From the NCBI RefSeq assembly GCF_014898055.3, contig NW_023605083.1, positions 69,247,715 to 69,311,714 of the forward strand: a stretch of 64,000 bases of DNA, in the 5' to 3' direction. Source of the stretch: Talpa occidentalis (Eukaryota; Chordata; Mammalia; Eulipotyphla; Talpidae). The position numbers and the translations under genes were made by a program. Below, one piece after another: positions 56,160 to 64,000 of the stretch (within the stretch, counting starts at the first letter, position 1; each line of letters starts with the position of its first letter). The notes under the pieces were generated by a model that saw nothing but the letters and a program-made list of their open reading frames with translations, searched no databases and had not been told where the DNA came from.

Positions 56160-57225
56160 CCAAACTACAGTGTGATACAGTTCAAAAGACAATGCCAAGG
56201 TTGGGGACTGGTCACTGTCTATGTGTTCTCACCCATGCACTCAATTGCAAGACCGCTCAAGCTCAGGGTTCATCTACCTGAGGGTTTATTTACAAAAGAG
56301 AGAGAGAAGTTGGAGAAGTTGTGAGAAAGGAAATAGAGGCAAAGCCAGAGGCAGCAGCAATGGTTCAAATGTCATGAAGGTGTCAGGTGGAAAGGTCTTG
56401 AAGGTTGAAGGTCATGAAGTCTCAAAATTCTCAGCAGAGGTGGCACCACAACAGTCAGCAATAGCAATCCAGAGGCTGGGCTGGGCAGCTCTAAACAGCA
56501 GACTAGACAAGGGTAACAGCACCAGGGGTTGGTGCCAGACATGTCAGAGGCACAGACCAGTGTTACAGCTCTCACAGATGCCAGGCCAATCAGATCTTTT
56601 AGGGACACTAGCACAGTTCCAATGGTGTTATAAAGTATGCAATGTCAGAGGCAGACTTGGAGGTCAGGTCTATGAATAGATGGTGCCAGAGAACAGGGTT
56701 CAGGGCTACAGCCTCCAGATGAATCTGACAGCTCCTTCAACAGCCCCTTCAAGTCCTCTTCAAGTCTTCTTCCAAGCTCCCCCACCACATGCGTCCATCA
56801 AGCTGGTCGGGGTCTAGTTTAACTACACTCCAGGGTACCCGCCTTTTGAACCTGATTGATACTTTTAGTTGATTGGCAACCATGGGAGCTCCAATCAACA
56901 CAGGAGGTTTACAAACCTATATTTGCATGACTGTCAAAAATGGGGGGTGGAGAAGAGGTCACTCCAATCCCAGCTGTTTGATTGGTGCTGATCAAGCACC
57001 ACTCACATTGGTCCATACTTAGATATATGGTCCATACTTAAGTATGTCCTGGAGCCTGATATAAAGGGAAAAGCCCAGCCCCTGGCCAGACTGAATCTGC
57101 ATTGAGGTCAGGGCTGTCTCCTAGGCTGGAGTACTACAAGGAACTCAGGTGGGCTGTCCTCAGCAGGACTGGAGGCAAACTGCACCTGATGTCCCTCAGT
57201 GGGATGGGTCTAATAATTTAAGGGG
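56160..57225. mobile_element. Unclassified LTR-like segment
   Basis: About 1 kb with LTR-like hallmarks on the plus strand: CCAAT words (56891, 56966), a TATA-like GATATAAAGG at 57058-57067, then cagactgaatctgcattgag about 25 bp downstream. A direct repeat (tggtccatactta) sits at 57010 and 57028. On the minus strand an AATAAA occurs at 56284-56289, so orientation is unclear. No polyprotein is present. The 152-codon plus frame (56221-56679) has no recognised motif and I do not call it a gene. Confidence 0.4.
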
Positions 57226-57284
57226 CCCTGCTTTAAGAGTCCTGCTTTAATAACTCAGACAGAAACACTTTAATTCATTAATTT

Positions 57285-57985
57285 ATGTAAAAAGAAGAGA
57301 AGACTGTTAGAGATTAAAGTACATTTGAAAGACACATCAACCTTACCCAATTTGCAAATCTTATTTGGATTGTAATTTTGTGGGTGAATCTCATAAAACA
57401 TGAACAATTTTGACAGATTAGTGAAATAGCAAACATAGATTAGATAATGGAAAAATTAGAACTTCATAATTTTGTTAAGTATGATACTTGTAATACAGTA
57501 ACAAAAATAATGACTAGGAGAGGAAGCCAAGAAAGAGGTAGTCTGGGTATGTTAGATATACTTGTTGAATTAATTGCTAGTAAATATAATAAGATGTGTG
57601 GTATTTGCCTTATAAGGTCAGTGGCTAGCTTTAACCCATGGCTTAAATCCAATAGCCAATTCTTAAAGAAAATTTTTTTTTGGAATTCAGTCTTTCCCAT
57701 TTATTTACATATTGTCTAAACATGCTTTTGCACCACAATGACAGAACTTAGTAATTGTAGCAGTAATTGTTGCCTTCAGAAATGAAACTATTTATTGAGT
57801 GTTCCTTTATAGAAATAGTTTGTTAATCCTTGCAGCAAGAAGGTAGGGAATGGGGGGAAATGAAAGAAAGAAAATGTATGGAGGAAAAAAGATAACTATG
57901 GAATGCAGATAAGCTGGGTGATGACTACATAAAATATTTATCTAGTTTCTCTACTTTTATAATTATTTGAAGATTTCCATAGCAT
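57285..57985 (+). repeat. Old L1 (L1M class) 3' UTR
   Basis: ttgaaagacacatcaacctt, ttatttggattgtaattttg, aattttgttaagtatgatac, then gctgggtgatgactacataa and tctacttttataattatttg are in the order of an old L1 tail. The middle is diverged. Confidence 0.7.
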
Positions 57986-58039
57986 TTTTTTTAATATCTT
58001 AAATGCCATACCACATTCCCAATCACCCCTAATTCAAAC

Positions 58040-58545
58040 TTCACCATAACCTGGGATTCTTCAATGACTTCTGCCTGGTCTTCCAGCATCTTCTCTTGTC
58101 TTCCTATCTCTTCTTCACTATATTTAAACCAGAGTGAACCCTTTAAAGTGTAAATTAAATCTTGTCACTTTCTGCATTAATGTCTCCAGTGGAAACCCTA
58201 AAGTCTTTGAGAAATTCCACACTTTAGTCTCTGACATGACTGTGAATGAATTGGCATCCCTCAACCTCACTGGCTTCATTTCCTCTCTCTGTTAGTCTCT
58301 TCTTGTGATTCTTGGCAAACTACAAACATATTCCAAATTCAGAACCTGTTCAATGCTGTTCATTTTACCTGGTAACACTCTTGTCTGGCTCTTGAATTGA
58401 TTTTGTCTGCCATATAGGTCTTGTCAGAGAAACCTCTGCCTTATTAAAATAGCCATCTCCTTCCAATTAATCTATATTCTCTGTTATTGTATAGGTTTGA
58501 TTCTTTTCAGACTGTGTGTATTTCCTTGTAGCCTTGTATAGTGTT
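58040..58545 (+). repeat. L2 LINE
   Basis: aatcttgtcactttctgcat, gtctccagtggaaaccctaa, agtctttgagaaattccaca and catttcctctctctgttagt are in sense L2 order. Confidence 0.75.
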
Positions 58546-58549
58546 GTCA

Positions 58550-58930
58550 TATTCATTTAAAGGAAATTTACATACAAACAGAAACTATTGTCTTTTATTC
58601 ATTACTTTGTTTTCAGGCTTAAAACAGAAGCAAAGCAGAGGGAGTGAAAAAAGAAATTAAAAGAATAAACTGAGATCTAGCAGATTCTTACTGAGCAGAC
58701 AGCTATTCAAAAAACAAAGAAGTCTAAAACATTAAATTCATTGGAAGCCAAAAATAGGATAATGTTGGATATAGGAAGCTCTGCAGAGCAGAAGTCCAAG
58801 GGAGATGGAAGAAATAGCATTTCACAATGATTCATTTCACCAGACTCTTAGGAGACACTTACTGGGTCAAAGATGTGATTTGGGAACTGAAGGTTTAGAA
58901 ATAAGTGATGCAAATTCTTTATACTCAGTT
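58550..58930. other. Unassigned stretch
   Basis: A-rich around 58620-58740. No gene. Confidence 0.5.
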
Positions 58931-58934
58931 GAGT

Positions 58935-59160
58935 GTTAATAATAGTGAGGATAATAATTGCTAACCTGCTAACCAGTATTGATCCCTTCCTGTGTTCCAG
59001 GCCCTATTTTAAAGACTCTACATGTATTATCCCTTTGGCATTTCATTATCACACCAACACTATGAGATAAGTACTATTAGAATCTCCATTTTAAGAAAAG
59101 GAAATTGAGATGCAAAGAAATAAAGTGACTCATCACGAACCAGTAGGCGAACTACTTTTA
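58935..59160 (-). repeat. MIR SINE, near full length
   Basis: tcccttcctgtgttccaggc, ctacatgtattatccctttg, actatgagataagtactatt and ctccattttaagaaaaggaa give full antisense MIR order. Confidence 0.95.
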
Positions 59161-59164
59161 AACA

Positions 59165-59420
59165 GCTACCAAAAGACAGTATTAGTGAAGTGTTTGCCAA
59201 ATCTTCTGTGGGACTGAGGGAGTAGGCATGATCTGTTCGGATATGCAGAGACATCTTTGTGGATGAGGCAGCATTTGTCTGTGCCTGGCAGAATGAGAAA
59301 GGCATGGTTACCTGGTGGCTTGGGTGACAGGTGTTCCCGGGTGACAGAACACAGAGTAACAACACAGAGATGTGAAACATAATCAAGCACTTCCCTGCTT
59401 GAGTTCCCAAGCCTAATCAT
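59165..59420 (-). repeat. Possible L2 LINE
   Basis: Purine-rich text with ggcagcatttgtctgtgcct and ggcagaatgagaaaggcatg could be antisense L2. The 116- and 84-codon minus frames here are not protein-like. Confidence 0.35.
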
Positions 59421-59424
59421 ACCT

Positions 59425-59615
59425 AGACTTGGAATCCCATTCTGACATGCACTAGCTCTATGACCTTATGATCAAGGTCATAGCCCTAAATTCCTACTCT
59501 GTAAAATCCACATGTCTCATTGGGTGGTGTTGCAAATTAAAGTAAGCTTACATTTGAAGCACAGTACTTAGTGTCCAGCAACCTTCTAATTTAATAATAG
59601 TAAGCATAGGATGCA
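59425..59615 (+). repeat. MIR SINE
   Basis: ggaatcccattctgacatgc, ctatgaccttatgatcaagg, ctactctgtaaaatccacat and gaagcacagtacttagtgtc are in sense MIR order. Confidence 0.88.
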
Positions 59616-59789
59616 CACCTCCAAAGAAATCTGGTGTGATATACATTGTAAAAGCAATAAAATTGGTTCAGTGATAGTCAGATAATGAGATGCTGGGATT
59701 TTGCTCCCTTAAAAGATATAACTAGCACCTCAATGACTTCATGAATTAATCATGCTGGTCTGTCCAAACCCCCCACTTCCGAGTCCAGA

Positions 59790-59975
59790 TTTGCCTCAAT
59801 CCATCCTACTCCAAAGTCTCTAACCACATGTGATATCCTCTCTTGGCTGGCTTAGCTTTCCCTGTATTTCACATTGATTTTTATTGGACTATAAATTCTT
59901 GGAAGACAATAATCATAATAGATTTTATGACCTATAAGCGCCTAGTCCAGGGCATCACATATTATTTTCTTCTGA
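59790..59975 (+). repeat. L2 LINE 3' end
   Basis: ggactataaattcttggaag, acaataatcataatagattt and agcgcctagtccagggcatc match the L2 terminal order. Confidence 0.65.
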
Positions 59976-59979
59976 ATTT

Positions 59980-60805
59980 GAGATAATTCAAGAATCCTAT
60001 AATCTATTATGAAGCCATGATGCTCAGGACCCCAGAAACTCTGATACATAAAAGGTAGATATTTATTCCCTTGCTCCAGTTTTTGTGATATTGTAGCTAC
60101 TAATGTGAACTGTCAATAGCTTTGGAGAAGGAAAAAAAAAAAAAGATGAAAAATGAGATCCTAAAAATAGGGAAGCTTAGATTTGGAATAGGGACCACCA
60201 AAGAAAAGTTAATAAAACTTGTATCTATATATATGACAGTTGAGAGAGAGACAGAGAAAGTATGTGTGAGTGAGCTAACCTGTCATTCATGCTAGGGAAG
60301 AACACACAGCACACTTAAGCTTTAGATGCAGTACTCTAATTTTGCTAATTCCTATAACATACAACCTTCAACTTTCAATGACCTAATGAAAGAAATATTT
60401 AAAGATATTTTTCCTTCACAATACAATTCAATGCAAAAAGTAAGGAGTTGGTGACATGATCTGCTCTGCATTTAGGGACCCAGAGTCCCTCTATTTTGTG
60501 TCTTCTCTCTCTTCCAGGACATAGCAGAATTCTCCATTCAGCTATTGAAAGAATATAGAGATACTTTGAGCTTGATTAATGGACTAGTCCCAGAAATGCC
60601 ATATGTAACTTCCCCTCACATTTCACTGAACCAAACTGAGTCACATGGCCACATCTGCCTGTATGTAAAGCAAAGCAAGGAAACATGGTCTAAAACCAGC
60701 TTGAAGAAGAGGAGATCAAACAGCTGATGAGATGAACCCTGGAGTCTCTAGTGTACTAGAACACCTGGAGGGTAGGACTTTCCATTTTTTGCTCATTCAT
60801 TCATT
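59980..60805. other. Unassigned stretch
   Basis: An A-run at 60128-60143 and a GA-rich run at 60240-60270. No gene. Confidence 0.5.
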
Positions 60806-60809
60806 ATAG

Positions 60810-60985
60810 GATTTCTCAGTTTTGTTAGTATCAACACTATTGACATTTGAAACTGAAAAATCTGTTATACACACTATCCTGTGCATTTTAGGAAGTTCAC
60901 CAGCATTTTTAGCCTCTGCAGTCTAGATGTCAGTAGTACTCCCCTATCCACCGCCCCTCCATGCCCTAGTATGTCAGTCAAAATA
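60810..60985 (+). repeat. MER20-like hAT fossil
   Basis: gatttctcagttttgttagt, aacactattgacatttgaaa, ctatcctgtgcattttagga, agttcaccagcattttt and tagatgtcagtagtactccc follow the MER20 order. The right terminus is missing. Confidence 0.88.
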
Positions 60986-60989
60986 TCTT

Positions 60990-61680
60990 CATATACTTCC
61001 ATATTTCCTTGCTGGTGTTTGAGGAGTTAACCCTTGGTTTGACTTAATATTTCTTTATTGAGGATTTTATGAAAGTCATGAAATATCTCCTATTTGTAAG
61101 AGTGGTGCATTATACCATAATTAATTTAAAAACATCAGAAGGTTTATTTTTTGTGTATTTTTCTCTGATTCATTATATACAGTTGTCTCTAAACATCACG
61201 CCAAGGAGAAACCAACTGCAAATAACAGATCTTGTCTCAATTTTCAGCCAATTTCTATGTTTGCACATAATTTGTGTCTCTAATTTCACTTCCTTGTTCT
61301 CTTTCTCTGTAATTAATAATTTGCCTCTGGATCACCTTTTATTTTTAATCCCTATTCCATCATCTTGTTCTGGAATATTGAGTTCACCTTTCCATAACAC
61401 TTGAATCTACACACTTAATCCAAAATACAGGCTTCCTCTTATTTACAAAGAAGGATCAGGCCCTATAAAAGTACTAAAAGTGCCGCATTCCAGAAATGTC
61501 CAAAATTGGCACTCACACTGCCATTACCGTATCCTACACTCTTAGTAGACATCGCTAATCAATCATTCCCACTTTCCCATTGAACATGGAGTTCACCTTG
61601 GAATTCAGGCAGTGCCTGAGGCAGCTACTATTCATTTGACAGAACTGTATTAAGAGATTAAAATTATTTGGTCTCCAGTC
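60990..61680. other. Unassigned stretch
   Basis: No recognised repeat or gene. The 111-codon plus frame (61069-61404) is hydrophobic A/T-rich text without a recognisable domain. Confidence 0.45.
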
Positions 61681-61684
61681 TCTA

Positions 61685-61792
61685 GTCCAATTCCTTCATT
61701 TGTGAGATAAGGAAACAGAGATCCAGGGATGAAATGGACTGCCAATCCATACAGAGTTTTGGTTTTCTGACCTCTTGTTTCTTTTGCCCTGT
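61685..61792 (-). repeat. MIR SINE
   Basis: catttgtgagataaggaaac, agagatccagggatgaaatg and gactgccaatccatacagag: antisense MIR. Confidence 0.85.
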
Positions 61793-61794
61793 GG

Positions 61795-63240
61795 TAAGAA
61801 TTTGAGACTTAACTCCATCCTATGAGACTTTTAGGAAGTACAGCCCTGGTATTGCTTGTTAGTTGTGGTTGGGGTGAACTTGAGTTTAACCACATTTAAT
61901 GTGCTTTTTGAACAACAAAGTACATATTAAGGAGAGATTGAGTGGTGTAATTACCCAGCAAACATGATTTATAAGAGACAGAAGAAAGAGGAATATGCTG
62001 AATGTTAACTAAACACACACATTTAAAATTAAAGAAAAATAAGAAATAGTCACAGGAAAGAGGGTTAACTATAGCAGAATACATAGTGGGTGAGTGTGGT
62101 ATGTATATTTGAGTGAAAAGATTTGAGATTCTATGTTACATAGTCTTTTGAAAAAAAAATCATCAGAGTCTATTGGGAAATCAGAGGCTGTTTATGCTTT
62201 ATCATTTGTATATAATAAAATACATTGGGAAGAGAAATTGATCCTGCTTTTCATTTTCTCATCTGGATTTTATTTCTCTACCCTCAGCTTTCCTGGCAGA
62301 GTCTCGTATGTCCATGTTTATGTGAAATGGGCTGATGCTGCTATCTTACCTTTCAATAATTATAGGTCTCCCCAGGAAAATGGCTTTACAGAGGAATTTT
62401 ATAAAGGTTTTAAAGATTTTATTATGAAGGATTCAGCCTCTCCACAATTATTAGTTTTAAAAGGTGCTTTGTAGCATTGCTAGAAGAACAACTATTGATC
62501 CCTTTACAAAGTGAAGACTGACTCTCTACACCCACGTGAATGCTGTGCCTTGCCATCTTTTAAACTGATATAATAATGTGGCCAAGTAAAATGACCATTT
62601 TTCTTGTTGGAGAGCCTCTCATCCTTGCTAATGGTGACAGAATAAACTTCAGGCCTTTGGACTGTTGTAACCACAAATTCCACTTTAGTTTTAACAGTTA
62701 TATTGGAGGCAATAATGAACTTCACATTGTTGCATGAAGTTTGCTCAAGAGGAAATTGGAGAACTTGTCAAATATACAACCTTCTAAATGCTTCTTGACT
62801 CAATTTGTCTCTATCATCTCAGCCTGAACACTTTCTCCTCAGGATGGCACTACTGAAATAGCTCAGAGTGGCATCGCTTATGCTTGTGTACCTCCTGCTA
62901 TAATTGTGTCTTGCCATCACCTGTGGCTGCGAGTATCAACAGTGCCACATGTGTGTTAAGCCCTGTGATCTGGTTCTTATAACTTTGTCTCCTGACTTGT
63001 TCTTGAATGAACATCATGAACCAGCCTCACAGAATAATGATCATGTCATGTCTTATTTGGTACAGTAAAATAGGTTCTGGCATATCGTTCAAGGAAGCTA
63101 TACAGTCTAATCTGTGACTTAAAAGTTTTTGAGCTCTACATGTGATTTTTAATGCTTGTTTCTTTGCTTGGTGAATGCCCTTGAGAAGATCAGTCAACCT
63201 CTGGAATCCTGTGTCCTAAAATGGGCCCATAGACCCATTT
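61795..63240. other. Unassigned stretch
   Basis: No recognised repeat or gene. Open frames of 113 codons (62133-62474 +) and 73 codons (62504-62725 -) are unrecognised and probably chance. Confidence 0.4.
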
Positions 63241-63242
63241 TA

Positions 63243-63263
63243 GAAAAAAAAAAAAAAAAAACA
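63243..63263. repeat. Poly(A) tract
   Basis: About 19 A followed by CAACAC. Confidence 0.9.
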
Positions 63264-63299
63264 ACACTGTAGTGGAGCAGACACAGTCGCTGACTTACT

Positions 63300-63935
63300 G
63301 TATTTAATGAACATTCTTTCAAAACACCACTGTTATCCAACTAGGGTTCCAGGTGAGGAAATTGCAAAGATGAATGTTATTGCTCTTGTCCATGAGGGGC
63401 TCCCGATCTACTGGAAGAAAGAAGATTTTTCAAAAAGGTGGATTAATATATATGTGGTGAATACCAAACAGTGTTCTGCAGCTATAAAAAAGAAACCAAT
63501 TTCATCAAAGAAGGCTTTGTGCAAGAACTGGCAATATGAGCAAGAAGGAAGAACAATAACCCAAAGGGCAGAGGTGAGAGTGAAGATGTTCAGGACAAAG
63601 GTAACAATTTAAGCACAGGGACAGGGATAGGAAAGATCTGGAGTATGTTGGCCTTCAGGTTAAATAGGGTAATCAGATGCATCGGGGCTGGAAGAATAAA
63701 CTGCAGGCGATAGGCACTCAATTTGGGGTGATGGGAACTCATTGAAGAGCAGAGCTACAAATTCAGAGAAATGCTCAAAAAGATGAATTTGAAAAAAGCA
63801 CAGGAAAAGGGACCAAACAGAGATGCAGAGATCTGTTAGAAGGCAATAAATCAGATATGAGTTAACAAGAGAACCAAGATGTTGATGGTGGAAAGAAACA
63901 GAAAAATCCAGATGTGAGAAAGACTGCTGTTATTC
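63300..63935 (-). repeat. L2 LINE 3' region
   Basis: tttaatgaacattctttcaa (antisense L2 end), caaagatgaatgttattgct, tgtccatgaggggctcccga, gcagcta-type text, then ggatcc-like variants and aactcattgaagagcagagc. The order follows antisense L2 for over 600 bp. The 101-codon frame 63307-63612 lies inside it and is not a gene. Confidence 0.8.
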
Positions 63936-64000
63936 TAAGAGAAAAAAAAAATAGATAATTATTATTGTGTGGAGAACACTGGACTTCTTGTTAATTATTG

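Noticed and set aside
56221..56679. 152-codon plus-strand frame
   Set aside because: Lies in the LTR-like segment, repetitive in Ser/Gly/Lys, and not similar to a retroviral protein I recognise.
62133..62725. 113- and 73-codon frames
   Set aside because: Unrecognised, A/T-rich and with no supporting motif; kept only as unassigned sequence.
1..64000. CRISPR arrays, bacterial operons, phage or defence systems
   Set aside because: Nothing prokaryotic here: no operon-like packed genes, no spaced palindromic repeats, and mammalian repeats throughout.

Overview
The window is nuclear DNA from a placental mammal, and I find no protein-coding gene in it. It is AT-rich and CpG-poor, no open frame exceeds about 170 codons, and none of the longer frames looks like a real protein. 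The content is layered repeats. Dozens of decayed MIR and L2 copies are shared by all mammals. There are L1 fragments of several ages, a MaLR (MLT1) LTR pair, and hAT-Charlie fossils. On top lies a young tRNA-derived SINE family with A-box and B-box promoter motifs, AATAAA repeats and a TCTTT-type pol III stop in its tail (the 'T+' class). I cannot name the species. The family is not the primate Alu, rodent B1/B2, ruminant Bov-tA, cetacean CHR, carnivore CAN, equine ERE, camel or rabbit C element as I remember them. A T+ SINE and L1 tails of laurasiatherian style would fit an insectivore such as a mole (Talpidae); that is a guess, not a result.

Layout: 0-9 kb holds MIR/L2 fragments, a long CT/CA microsatellite and a duplicated 115-bp unit at 7.3 and 8.6 kb. 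9-19 kb has a minus-strand old SINE, two identical nuclear-receptor-type DR1 motifs 1.3 kb apart, an L1 ORF2 fragment split by a SINE, a hAT fossil and a CpG-retaining block at 16.7-17.0 kb. 19-27 kb includes a block at 21.2-21.9 kb that looks regulatory and four same-strand SINEs within 3.2 kb. 27-38 kb carries L2, a homeobox-rich block at 28.3-28.8 kb, an L1 split by a SINE with a perfect 17-bp target-site duplication, an antisense L1 piece inside a poly(A)/TSD insertion at 30.7-31.0 kb, an MLT1 LTR and a SINE at 37.0 kb. 38-48 kb is L1-rich, with a possible retrocopy end at 41.2 kb and a CpG cluster at 45.3 kb. 48-64 kb is mostly MIR/L2, plus a SINE that has lost its A box, an unclassified LTR-like segment at 56.2-57.2 kb and an old L1 tail.

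The most plausible function here is long-range regulation: several non-repeat blocks have dense transcription-factor-like motifs. This is a gene desert or a very large intron, and nothing in the sequence says which gene it would serve. I saw no new enzymatic or defence system. The most distinctive material is the SINE family and its insertion histories.
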